A stretch of DNA of 35,081 bases from assembly GCA_024404505.1 (NCBI GenBank), contig JAKSPU010000014.1:1-35081 (forward strand), given 5' to 3'. A program made the position numbers and the translations under genes. Under the pieces are notes generated by a model, which was given only the letters and a program-made list of their open reading frames with translations, did no database searches and was not told where the DNA came from. Below, piece by piece: positions 8,185 through 16,478 of this stretch; the stretch's first letter is position 1; every line of letters begins with the position of its first letter. Origin of the DNA: Clostridia bacterium. GTDB lineage: Bacteria; Bacillota; Clostridia; Oscillospirales; CAG-272.

Positions 8185-9693
8185 ATGGCACAACACGCTT
8201 CCCGGAAGGCGCTGCGTCACGGCAGCGTTTCGGTGGCGCTGACGATCCTCGTCGCGGCCTCGGTGATCCTGCTCAACGGCATCGTCACGAGACTCGCCAT
8301 GCGGTACGGCTGGTTCGTCAACATGAATCCCACCCTTCTGTACCCCGTGACCGATACCTGCTACGGGTATCTGGATGAATACGTCATGGACAAGGTGTCC
8401 GACGACACCCCGATCCGCCTGATCTTCTGCGACGAGCAGAGCGGGATCGAGTCCGACGCGACCCAGCGGTTTATCCTCAATACCGCCCGCGAACTGGAGG
8501 AGCATTACCCCGGCAAGGTAACGGTGGAGTTCCTCAACATCTGGGAACGCCCGTCCGTCGCACGGTCCTACGGCGTGACCGCCTCCACCTCGGTGGTCGT
8601 CGCCTGCGGCGAAGAGTCCCGGGTCTGCACCCTGCGCGACTTCTTCGTCTTCTCCATCGACGACAGCTCCACCCCCCTCGCCTACAACGGCGAGAAGCGC
8701 CTGACCGTGGCCATGAAGGCCGTGGTCACGCCCGACCTGCCCGTGGCGTACTTCACGCTCAATCACGGCGAGGCCATGACGGACTACTCCCTCATGTACG
8801 CCGCGACCGACGCGGGCTATATGGTCAACTACCTCGATTCGCTGAGCTTCGACATCCCGGACGACTGCGGTCTCCTGGTCTCCTGCAACCCCTCGCAGGA
8901 CTTCACCGACATCGACAGCGTGTCCGGCTACTCCGAGGTCGACAAGATCCGGAGCTATCTGGCTGACGGCGGCCGCTTCATGCTCTTCGTGTCCGCGGAC
9001 ACCTTCGCGGCAGGCTCCTTCCCCAATCTGGAGGGCCTCCTGACCGAATGGGGCGTCGGCATCGACCACAAGAAGGGCAGCGAGGGCGTGGAGGAGTGCT
9101 TCTCCATCCGCGATACCGCCCACTCGCTGACCGTTGACGGCTACACCCTGCTCGGCAAGCTGCCCGAGACGGGCCGCGCCGCCGAGATCACGGCGCCCGT
9201 GACCGGCTCGATCCGGCTGGGCAACGCGACCGGCATCTCCGTGGCCGAGGGCTTTGCCCGGCAGGCTGACGGCACCTCCTTTACCGGCGGCAGCCGCACG
9301 CTGTACACCCTGCTCCGCTCGCATCCCGGCGCGCAGGCATGGGCCGGCGGACGTGCCGTCGCCCGCACCGACGAGGGCTTCAACCTCATGACGCTGACGA
9401 TGGACGCGGATACGAACGGCAGCCTTCTGGTCTGCTCCTCTGTGGACTACGCCTCCGAGGAGGCCATGCAGTCCGGCGTCTACGACAACGAAACGCTGCT
9501 CCTGTCCGCGCTGGCGGCTATGGGCAAGGACGATACGCCCCTGAACCTGACGTCGCAGCCCTTCTCGGATGACAGCATCCGCATCCTCACCACCGCCGAG
9601 GCCCGCACGATCACGATCTGCCTGACCGTCATCCCCGCCGTGCTGGCCGCCGTGCTCGGTCTGGTCATTCTCATCAGGAGGAAAAACGCATGA
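8185..9693 (+). CDS. GldG-like ABC-associated membrane protein (first paralogue)
   Basis: A 502-residue protein with one membrane helix near the N-terminus (residues about 16-34), a large external domain, and a second helix at the C-terminus ending in LVILIRRKNA. The external part resembles the ABC_transp_aux family of GldG: IRLIFCDEQ, then RELEEHYPGKVTVEFLNIW, then VAYFTLNHGEAMTDYSL, then RSYLADGGRFMLFVS. It overlaps the next gene by 4 bases (ATGA at 9690-9693), which indicates translational coupling. GAAAGGA lies about 13 bases before the ATG. By comparison with gliding proteins it probably forms the outer partner of the ABC pair. Assignment to the family is good; the actual role is unknown. 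Confidence 0.75.
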   Translation: MAQHASRKALRHGSVSVALTILVAASVILLNGIVTRLAMRYGWFVNMNPTLLYPVTDTCYGYLDEYVMDKVSDDTPIRLIFCDEQSGIESDATQRFILNTARELEEHYPGKVTVEFLNIWERPSVARSYGVTASTSVVVACGEESRVCTLRDFFVFSIDDSSTPLAYNGEKRLTVAMKAVVTPDLPVAYFTLNHGEAMTDYSLMYAATDAGYMVNYLDSLSFDIPDDCGLLVSCNPSQDFTDIDSVSGYSEVDKIRSYLADGGRFMLFVSADTFAAGSFPNLEGLLTEWGVGIDHKKGSEGVEECFSIRDTAHSLTVDGYTLLGKLPETGRAAEITAPVTGSIRLGNATGISVAEGFARQADGTSFTGGSRTLYTLLRSHPGAQAWAGGRAVARTDEGFNLMTLTMDADTNGSLLVCSSVDYASEEAMQSGVYDNETLLLSALAAMGKDDTPLNLTSQPFSDDSIRILTTAEARTITICLTVIPAVLAAVLGLVILIRRKNA

Positions 9694-11414
9694 ACGAACA
9701 AAACATGAATACTCCTCTTGAAACCTCCGAGGCCGCTCCCGCCGGGGGCCGCCGCGGAAGAAAAGCCGTCTTCACCGCCGTGACCTGTCTCGTGCTGGTC
9801 GGCGTCATCCTCCTCAACCTGCTCGTGTCCGTTCTCGGCCTGAAATACATCTGGCAGATCGACGAGACGCAGCCCCGCTTCAAGGACAACGAGTTCACGC
9901 TCTACACGCTGACCGACGAGTTCCGCGACCTCATGGCAGACTACACCATCCCCGCCGTGGACGCCGTCAACGCCGACCGCGCCGCGGCCGGTCTGGAGCC
10001 CATCCCCGTCAAGATCATCTTCTGCTCCGAGCGCGACATCGTCTGGAACAACGACTATGCCCGCCACGTCCTGTACACCGCGCTGCACCTTGAGAAGGAG
10101 TTCCCCGGTTACTTCGAGGTGTCCTTCATCAACGTCAAGCAGAATCCCTCCGCCGTGCAGAAGTACAAGATCACCTCGTCCACCAACATCTACTCCTCGA
10201 ACGTCATCTTCGAGTTCGGCACGGAGTACCGCGTGTACGCGCTGGACCACTTCTTCCTCAAGTCCGATGCCACCAGCTCCGCGCCGTGGGCCTACAACGG
10301 CGAGCTGGACTTCTCCTCCGCGATCCTCGCGGTGACGAGAGCCGAATCCCCCGTGGCCGTGTTCACCGCCAACCACGGTGAGCAGCTCGATGACATCGCC
10401 TCCTTCCGCGAGCTGGTCCACAAGGCCGGCTACGTCGTCGAGGAGATCGACTTCGAGAAGGATCCGCTGCCCGAGAACACCCGTCTGATCATCACCTACG
10501 ACCCGCAGACCGACTTCTACGGCTACGGTCACATGGGCGAGACCGGCACCTCCGAGATCCAGAAGCTGGACGACTTCCTCGACACCGCCTGCTCCTTCCT
10601 GCTGTTCGTGGACGACGAAACGCCCGCCATGCCCGTGCTGGAGGAGTACATGGAGGAGTGGGGCACCGTCATCAGCCGCGTGGAGAACGAGGAGACCGGA
10701 AAGGCCGACAACTACACCGTCCGAGACATGAGCCAGAAGCTGGACAAGGACGGCTACACGCTGATCGGTCAGTACGCGACCGACGGCATGGGCGCGTCCG
10801 TGACGGCGGATATGAGAAGCGTCTCCTACCCCGCCAAGGTCGTCTTCCCCCACGCCACCGCGATCAAGCGGGCGGACGGTTACTCTACCGTGTACGTCTC
10901 CGCCGAGGAAACGTCCGACGGCGTCGCCTACTCCTACGAGAGCTACTACCGCAACGGCGTGTCCCGTATCTTCAGCAACGTCTTCACGTCCTACAACACC
11001 GCCTCCGCCGAGGTCTTCGGCGAGCAGTACGAGATCGCCACGGACCGCAATCTGTTCCGCCTCATGACCATCACCTCCGAGGAGCGCACGGTGCAGGAGA
11101 CCAACTATATCACCACCGACGACCGCTCCTTCGTGTGCGTCTGCGGCTCGACCGAGATGGCCTCCGACGCGCTGCTCGATTCCGCCACCTACGGCAACAC
11201 CGACGTGCTGGTCGCCTGCCTGCGGTACATGGGCCGCGCCGTCGTGCCTGCCCACCTCGACCTCAAGGGCTTCAAGGTCTACGAGATCGACGCGCAGTAC
11301 AGCGGCCTGACCGCGAAGAAGGCTGTGTCCACGACCGTGTGGCTGACCCTGATCCCGCTGCTCCTCTGCACCGCCGTCGGCACCGTGATCACCGTCAGAA
11401 GAAAGTATAAGTAA
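9690..11414 (+). CDS. GldG-like ABC-associated membrane protein (second paralogue)
   Basis: A 574-residue protein with the same design as the gene before it: cytoplasmic N-terminus of about 26 residues, a membrane helix at 27-49, a large external domain, and a C-terminal helix followed by RRKYK. The two align by eye: VKIIFCSE with IRLIFCDE, HLEKEFPGYFEVSFINV with ELEEHYPGKVTVEFLNI, VAVFTANHGEQLDD with VAYFTLNHGEAMTD, and DGYTLIGQ with DGYTLLGK. They are therefore tandem paralogues that have diverged widely. AGGAGGAAA inside the end of the previous gene serves as ribosome site. Single GldG-like genes are more usual, so this duplication may indicate a heterodimer. Confidence 0.75.
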   Translation: MNEQNMNTPLETSEAAPAGGRRGRKAVFTAVTCLVLVGVILLNLLVSVLGLKYIWQIDETQPRFKDNEFTLYTLTDEFRDLMADYTIPAVDAVNADRAAAGLEPIPVKIIFCSERDIVWNNDYARHVLYTALHLEKEFPGYFEVSFINVKQNPSAVQKYKITSSTNIYSSNVIFEFGTEYRVYALDHFFLKSDATSSAPWAYNGELDFSSAILAVTRAESPVAVFTANHGEQLDDIASFRELVHKAGYVVEEIDFEKDPLPENTRLIITYDPQTDFYGYGHMGETGTSEIQKLDDFLDTACSFLLFVDDETPAMPVLEEYMEEWGTVISRVENEETGKADNYTVRDMSQKLDKDGYTLIGQYATDGMGASVTADMRSVSYPAKVVFPHATAIKRADGYSTVYVSAEETSDGVAYSYESYYRNGVSRIFSNVFTSYNTASAEVFGEQYEIATDRNLFRLMTITSEERTVQETNYITTDDRSFVCVCGSTEMASDALLDSATYGNTDVLVACLRYMGRAVVPAHLDLKGFKVYEIDAQYSGLTAKKAVSTTVWLTLIPLLLCTAVGTVITVRRKYK

Positions 11415-11427
11415 GAGGGTACCGTCC

Positions 11428-13965
11428 ATGCAGGAAATCAAAGAAATCAAGCTGATATTCGATCCCGGCAAGGGCGCTGTGGACATAAAGTCCGTCACCG
11501 CCGTCTGCGGGGACCGCATAGGCGCCATGCCTGCCGCCTCACGCCGGGGATACGTCTTCGGCGGGTGGTACACGGCTCAGGACGGACAGGGCGAGCGGCT
11601 GACCGCCGAGTCGGTCACGCCCGACCTTTCCGGGGGCACGCTGACGCTGTACGCCTACTGGCAGAAGCCGGAGACCGGCAAGGCGAAGAAAAAGTCTTCG
11701 CTTGCCTCGCAGAAAAAGGCGATCTGGGCGCTTGTCATCGTCGCCGCCGTGCTGATCGCGGGCCTCGTTTTCACCAACTATATCATCGACATCTACCACT
11801 ACGAGGACTACGACGGTGTGACCTACACCATCAAGAAGAAGGACGGCGCCTACGGGCTTTACCACAAGAGCGGCCCCTTGTGCGACGTCAACGACGACGG
11901 CTACTACCTCACCACGCTGGGCACCCAGCTGGACGTCGACCCCGCCACGGGCGAGTATGAGATCTACGCCGTGGTGGACGTCGAGGGGACCGAGGTCGTG
12001 GGCGTGTCGCAGCGCGTGCTGGCCTTCAAGCAGCTGACCTACGACAAGTCCTCCACCACCGACATGACGCGCGTCATCAGCCGCTACGAGATCCACAACC
12101 AGAACGGTGACTTCGTGCTGATCCGTCAGGAGGGCACCAACCGCTTCACCATCGAGGGTCACGAGGGCACGCTGATGTCCGACGAGCTGTTCGCGCAGCT
12201 GTCGGTCGGATGCGGCTACACGATCTCGATGCAGCGGCTCGCCAACCCCGAGCGGCTCGCGGACGGGTCCATCGACTGGGCCGAATACGGGCTTGCGCCC
12301 GAGGTCCGCACGAAGAAGAACGACGACGGCACCGACGTCGCGGACGAGAACGGCGATCCCGTGACCTACGACTACGAGCCGACGTGGTACGTCGTTTCCA
12401 CGCTGCAGCCGGACGCCCGCACGGGACTCTCCGACTACAAGATGACGATCGGCGACGCCACGGTCTCCGGCGCGGGCTACTACGCACGCTACGAGGACCG
12501 CGAGACGATCTATATCCTGTCCTCGACCAACCTTGACGCAGCTGTGCTGCAGCCCGTGGAGACGCTGGTCACGCCGATGATCGTGTACCCGATGTCCATG
12601 AACTCCTACTTTGACGTGCACAACTTCATTCTGGAGCATATCGACACCGACTTCCGCAGCCTGTACCTCGGAGCCGCGGCAGCGGGGCTCGACGCCGACG
12701 CGCTGGACCTGCGCCATCCCGAAACGCTGACCGAGGAGCAGATCAACGCCATCGTGGCGGGCTTTGATAAGCTGTCCGACATGGACGAGGAGACGTTCTC
12801 CGCGCTCTACGAGCGGGCGGACGCGCTGGCCCGTCAGACCGTGACCGGCTTCAGCTTCGTATCCATTTCCAGCCGTGAGAACACGCTGTATTCCTCGATC
12901 CCCTACCGGATGTCGACGGACTACATGGCCGGCTACCAGCCGAACGCCAACAACATCAGCACGCTGATGCAGAAGCTGTACTCCATGGCCTTCCTCGGTG
13001 TGACCAAGCTGGGTCCGGACGAGGACGAGCTGGACGAGTACGGCATCCTCGACGCCGCGTGGCATCTGACCTTCACCTATCACGATACCGCGGGCATCGA
13101 CCACGACAACGAGATCTGGATCAGCGCGATGACAGAGGAGGGCACCTACTACGCCTACTCGGAGATGTTCGACATGATCGTCTGCTTTGACGAATCCGAG
13201 GCGCCCTACCTCGAGTGGGAAACGATGGATTGGTACGAGCGCGAGTATTACAGCTACAACATCGCGCACGTCGACACGCTGACGCTGGAGGGCGCGGGTG
13301 TGACGGCCCTCGGTCAGAAGTACCTGAACGGGGACGGCAAGATCGTCTACACGCTGGACAACACGGCGTCCGATCAGACGACCGCGATCAGCTCCGCCGA
13401 GCTGAAGGTCGCGCTGAACGGCAAGCCGCTCGACTACAAGCTGCAGGTGACCAAGCCCTCCGGCACCAAGACCGAGGAGGACGCCGTTTACAACTTCCGC
13501 CGCCTGATCCAGTCCCTGCTGACCGCCTCTCTCGAGGGTGTCGCGGACCTTTCGGAGCAGGAGATGGCCGAGCTGCGGACGACGCCCGACACCGACTGCC
13601 AGCTCAAGATCACGGTCATCCTGAACGACCACTACACCTCCGCCGCGAAGCAGAAGTACGTCAAGGCCGTGGCGACGGCACTTGACAACGGCGTCGATCC
13701 CTCCAAGGACGAGTCCGTGCTGGCCGCCAAGACGGCGATGGAGAACGCCGTCGACAGCAAGATGAATCTCGTCTACCGCTTCTACCGGATCACCGAGCGC
13801 CGGTCCTATATGACCATCGAGGTCCTCCCCACCCCCGATTCCCCCTCCGCTCCCGAAAACGGCCAGGGTATGTTCTACGTCCTCCGGTCCTTCTGCGACA
13901 AGATCGTCGCCGACGCTGCCCGCCTCAACGACCAAATCGAGATCGACCCCGATTCTAAAAACTGA
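11428..13965 (+). CDS. DUF4340-like membrane-anchored protein with N-terminal InlB-type repeat
   Basis: An 845-residue protein, last in the ABC operon, 13 bases after the second GldG paralogue. Residues 6-78 form one InlB B-type (Listeria-Bacteroides) repeat: IKLIFDPGKG, then RRGYVFGGWYTAQDG, then TLTLYAYW. A Lys/Ser-rich linker follows, then a single membrane helix at about 98-118, then some 725 residues of predicted extracellular domain. The external part has the features of DUF4340 proteins that accompany GldG (VLIRQEG..RFTIEGHEG and SDELFAQL at about 230-255, plus repeated acidic stretches). The final 40 residues are Pro/Ser/Asp-rich. With positive residues before the helix, the InlB-type repeat should lie in the cytoplasm, which is odd for a module usually found outside cells. 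The DUF4340 call is by gene context and resemblance. Confidence 0.65.
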   Translation: MQEIKEIKLIFDPGKGAVDIKSVTAVCGDRIGAMPAASRRGYVFGGWYTAQDGQGERLTAESVTPDLSGGTLTLYAYWQKPETGKAKKKSSLASQKKAIWALVIVAAVLIAGLVFTNYIIDIYHYEDYDGVTYTIKKKDGAYGLYHKSGPLCDVNDDGYYLTTLGTQLDVDPATGEYEIYAVVDVEGTEVVGVSQRVLAFKQLTYDKSSTTDMTRVISRYEIHNQNGDFVLIRQEGTNRFTIEGHEGTLMSDELFAQLSVGCGYTISMQRLANPERLADGSIDWAEYGLAPEVRTKKNDDGTDVADENGDPVTYDYEPTWYVVSTLQPDARTGLSDYKMTIGDATVSGAGYYARYEDRETIYILSSTNLDAAVLQPVETLVTPMIVYPMSMNSYFDVHNFILEHIDTDFRSLYLGAAAAGLDADALDLRHPETLTEEQINAIVAGFDKLSDMDEETFSALYERADALARQTVTGFSFVSISSRENTLYSSIPYRMSTDYMAGYQPNANNISTLMQKLYSMAFLGVTKLGPDEDELDEYGILDAAWHLTFTYHDTAGIDHDNEIWISAMTEEGTYYAYSEMFDMIVCFDESEAPYLEWETMDWYEREYYSYNIAHVDTLTLEGAGVTALGQKYLNGDGKIVYTLDNTASDQTTAISSAELKVALNGKPLDYKLQVTKPSGTKTEEDAVYNFRRLIQSLLTASLEGVADLSEQEMAELRTTPDTDCQLKITVILNDHYTSAAKQKYVKAVATALDNGVDPSKDESVLAAKTAMENAVDSKMNLVYRFYRITERRSYMTIEVLPTPDSPSAPENGQGMFYVLRSFCDKIVADAARLNDQIEIDPDSKN

Positions 13966-13971
13966 TATATC

Positions 13972-14060
13972 CGGGGCTCTGCCTCGGACCCCGCCTGAAG
14001 GACGAAGTCCTTCAGGATCTCAAGGACTTCTTGAAAGAAGTCCTTGAGAATCCCAAGAAC
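13972..14060 (+). repeat. Dispersed structured repeat, copy 1 (short variant)
   Basis: It begins 7 bases after the stop codon of the DUF4340-like gene, in the same orientation. Order: head CGGGGCTCTGCCTCGG (13972-13987); a hairpin with arms CCTGAAGGAC and GTCCTTCAGG (13994-14016) not present in other copies; the central hairpin with arms CTCAAGGACTTCTT and AAGAAGTCCTTGAG around GA (14019-14048, 14 perfect pairs); then AATCCCAAGAACTTT. The distal hairpins of the full-length copies are missing. The remaining 14061-14216 holds a small hairpin at about 14066-14080 and a GC-rich patch at about 14175-14210, but no gene. Confidence 0.85.
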
Positions 14061-14216
14061 TTTAATGAATCTTTGAGATTCTCCTGTCCCTTCCCAAGCA
14101 ACGGCTGCCGCAAGCCAAGGATTGGGGTGGGAGGGGCTTCCGACAACGAAAAACACGCAGTTAACTCACAAATCGGGGAGGCGGCAGCGGATCGGACTGC
14201 GGCCGCCCGCATAAAT

Positions 14217-14244
14217 TTGAACACAACCTCACACGATATATACG
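14217..14244 (+). promoter_or_regulatory. Possible promoter for the def operon
   Basis: TTGAAC (14217-14222) and TATACG (14239-14244) are 16 bases apart, in a short AT-rich patch directly before the def ribosome site AGAAGGA. The match is moderate. It is proposed mainly because the upstream repeat separates def from the ABC operon. Confidence 0.35.
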
Positions 14245-14265
14245 ATACAGAAAGAAGGAACTCTT

Positions 14266-14715
14266 ATGGCAAAGCTGCAAATCCGCAAAGTCGGCGACGA
14301 ATGCCTCCGCAAGGTCTGCCGTCCCATTGAAACCATCACTCCCCGCACGCTCACGCTGCTCGACGATATGCTGGAGACCATGCGTGCCGCCGACGGCTGC
14401 GGCCTCGCCGGACCGCAGGTCGGCATCCTGCGCCGCATCTGCGTCGTCGAGGTGGACGACAAGGTATACGAGCTGATCAACCCGAAGATCATCGCGTTCT
14501 GCGGCGAGCAGATTGCGGAGGAGGGCTGTCTGTCCGTTCCCGGCCGCTGGGGCAAGACCCACCGCCCGATGGACGTGACCGTGCAGTGCCTCGACCGGAA
14601 CGGTGAGACCGTCACCTACACCGGCCACGACCTGCTGGCCCGCGCCTTCTGCCACGAGATCGACCATCTTGACGGCAAGCTGTTCACCGACATCGCCGAG
14701 ATGGACGACGAATGA
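14266..14715 (+). CDS. def: Peptide deformylase
   Basis: A 149-residue metalloenzyme that removes the formyl group from the N-terminal methionine of new proteins. The three family motifs are present: GCGLAGPQVG at 44-53 (usual form GxGLAAPQ, so one Ala is Gly here), EEGCLSVP with metal-ligand Cys88, and CHEIDHLDG with ligands His130 and His134 and catalytic Glu131. The length fits the family. AGAAGGA precedes the ATG. It is first in an operon with fmt, which adds the formyl group to initiator tRNA, a standard pairing. A dispersed repeat lies where priA is commonly found upstream of def. Confidence 0.96.
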   Translation: MAKLQIRKVGDECLRKVCRPIETITPRTLTLLDDMLETMRAADGCGLAGPQVGILRRICVVEVDDKVYELINPKIIAFCGEQIAEEGCLSVPGRWGKTHRPMDVTVQCLDRNGETVTYTGHDLLARAFCHEIDHLDGKLFTDIAEMDDE

Positions 14716-14739
14716 TCGTCCCGAAAGGAAGCTGAAAGC

Positions 14740-15684
14740 ATGAAGATCCTGTTTATGGGTACGCCCGATTTCGCCGTATCCTCCCTCAAGGCTCTGGTCG
14801 ACGCCGGTCACGAGATCGTCGGCGTCGTCACGCAGGCCGACAAGCCCAAGGGGCGCGGCTACGTCCTGACCCCGCCGCCCGTCAAGGCGTACGCCCTCGA
14901 CGCGGGGCTGACCGTCTACCAGCCGGCCACGCTGCGGAACGGCGCCTTTGACGCCGAGATCGCCGCGATGGCGCCTGACCTGATCGTCGTCGTCGCCTTC
15001 GGCAAGATCCTGCCGCAGTCCGTGCTTGACGCGCCGCGCCTCGGCTGCATCAACGTCCACGGCTCCCTGCTGCCCGCCTACCGCGGTGCCGCGCCCATGC
15101 AGCGCGCCATCATCGAGGGACAGGACAAGACGGGCATCACCACGATGTGCATGGCCGCCGGTCTCGACACCGGCGATATGCTGCTCAAGACCGAGGTGGA
15201 CATTCTCGAGGACGACAACTTCGAGACGATCCACGACAAGCTGGCTGCCGCCGGTGCTGACACGCTGCTCCGCACGCTCGAGGCGCTGGAGGCGGGAACG
15301 CTGACCGCGGTCCCGCAGGACGACAGTCTTGCGACCTACGCCGCCAAGATCGAAAAGGAAGACTGCCTCATTGATTTCAACAAGCCCGTGAAGCAGGTCC
15401 ACGACCTGATCCGCGGTGTGTCCCCGATGCCCCTCGCGTTCACGCACACGCCGGACGGCAAGCTGCTGAAGGTCCCCGCTGCCCGCCGGGAAAAGCTCAC
15501 CGGGCATTACGGCACCCCGGGCATCATCCTGCGGCTGGACGCCTCCAAGGACGGCGGCATCGAGGTCGCCTGCGCCGAGGGCACGCTGCTGATCACGCGC
15601 GTGGTCCCCGAGGGCAAGGGGCAGATGTCCGCCGCGGACTACATCCGCGGGCGCAAGGTCCGGGAGGGCGATATACTCGCCTGA
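14740..15684 (+). CDS. fmt: Methionyl-tRNA formyltransferase
   Basis: A 314-residue cytoplasmic enzyme that formylates methionyl-initiator tRNA with 10-formyl-tetrahydrofolate. Visible features are the N-terminal MKILFMGTPDFAVSSL, the catalytic-domain stretch INVHGSLLPAYRGAAPMQ (about residues 104-121, with the SLLPxxRG signature), TGITTMCMAAGLDTGDML, and a C-terminal domain with FNKPVKQVHDLIRGVSPMP (about residues 207-225). Length is normal. It follows def by 24 bases with GAAAGGAAGC as ribosome site. Confidence 0.96.
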   Translation: MKILFMGTPDFAVSSLKALVDAGHEIVGVVTQADKPKGRGYVLTPPPVKAYALDAGLTVYQPATLRNGAFDAEIAAMAPDLIVVVAFGKILPQSVLDAPRLGCINVHGSLLPAYRGAAPMQRAIIEGQDKTGITTMCMAAGLDTGDMLLKTEVDILEDDNFETIHDKLAAAGADTLLRTLEALEAGTLTAVPQDDSLATYAAKIEKEDCLIDFNKPVKQVHDLIRGVSPMPLAFTHTPDGKLLKVPAARREKLTGHYGTPGIILRLDASKDGGIEVACAEGTLLITRVVPEGKGQMSAADYIRGRKVREGDILA

Positions 15685-15732
15685 CCGGGGCTTTTCCGTC
15701 CTCCCTCTGCCGCCCTTAATGAAAGGAAATCT

Positions 15733-16446
15733 ATGTACTACGATTGGACTTACCTCCTGCTGATCCCGTGTATGCTCTTTGCGCTGTGGGCGCAGCTGCG
15801 GGTCAAGAGCGCCTTCTCGAAATACAGCGCGGTGCTGAGCCGCAGCGGCCTGACGGGCGCGGAGGCGGCACGCCGCATCCTGCGCGCCAACGGCATATAC
15901 GACGTGCAGGTCACGCCCACGCCGGGTGAATTGACCGACCACTACGACCCTGCCGAACGCGTCATCAAGCTCTCCTCGTCCACCTACAGCGCGACGTCCG
16001 TCGCCGCGCTCGGCGTTGCCGCCCACGAGGCCGGACACGCCTGCCAGCACGCCGAAAGCTACGCGCCGCTCAAATGGCGCAACGCCATCATCCCCGTCAC
16101 CCGCATCGGGTCGGTGCTCGCCATGCCCCTCTTTCTGCTCGGCCTGCTCTTCTCGGGCGGCGCGTATATCGGCGGCAGCATCGGTGAGACGCTGATGGTC
16201 TCCGGCATCCTCCTTTTCTCCTTCTCCACCCTGTTCCAGCTGCTCACCCTCCCCACCGAGTTCAACGCCTCGCGCCGGGCCATGCAGGTGCTGGAATCGC
16301 AGGGGATGCTTTCGTCCGACGAGCTGTCCGGCGCCCGCAGCGTCCTGAACGCCGCCGCGCTCACCTACGTCGCCGCGCTTGCCTCGTCGCTCGTGTCCCT
16401 TCTGCGCCTTCTCCTCATCTTCAATAACAACTCCCGGCGGCGCTGA
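15733..16446 (+). CDS. YugP-like membrane zinc metallopeptidase
   Basis: A 237-residue integral membrane protein of the Zn_peptidase_2 (YugP) family. An N-terminal hydrophobic segment (residues 5-20) is followed by a conserved cytoplasmic part (GELTDHYDPAERVIKLS at about 65-81) and the zinc motif HEAGH at 98-102. Further hydrophobic segments lie at about 122-145, 150-175 and 205-230. FNASRRA near residue 180, preceded by PTE, likely supplies the third ligand. AATGAAAGGA is the ribosome site. A member of this family between fmt and rsmB is a frequent Clostridia arrangement. Physiological substrates are unknown. Confidence 0.88.
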   Translation: MYYDWTYLLLIPCMLFALWAQLRVKSAFSKYSAVLSRSGLTGAEAARRILRANGIYDVQVTPTPGELTDHYDPAERVIKLSSSTYSATSVAALGVAAHEAGHACQHAESYAPLKWRNAIIPVTRIGSVLAMPLFLLGLLFSGGAYIGGSIGETLMVSGILLFSFSTLFQLLTLPTEFNASRRAMQVLESQGMLSSDELSGARSVLNAAALTYVAALASSLVSLLRLLLIFNNNSRRR

Positions 16447-16478
16447 TCTTACGCGCCGCCGCTGTAAAGGAGCATCCC

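Noticed and set aside
6277-9324. A 1015-codon open frame on the minus strand opposite the ABC genes
   Set aside because: It is a shadow of GC-rich codon bias: the plus-strand genes have full ABC ATPase and permease motifs, while the antisense text is low-complexity (runs of Val, Gly, Asp, Ala) with no domain. The same holds for long antisense frames at 689-1813, 9480-11573, 11539-13935, 19941-21719 and 25570-27954.
13966-14265. The central repeat hairpins as ordinary rho-independent terminators
   Set aside because: The stems are strong, but the central hairpin is followed by GATCCCAAGAACTTT or similar, not by a U-tract. Only the distal hairpin in copies 3 and 7 has a short T-run, so only those were listed as possible terminators.
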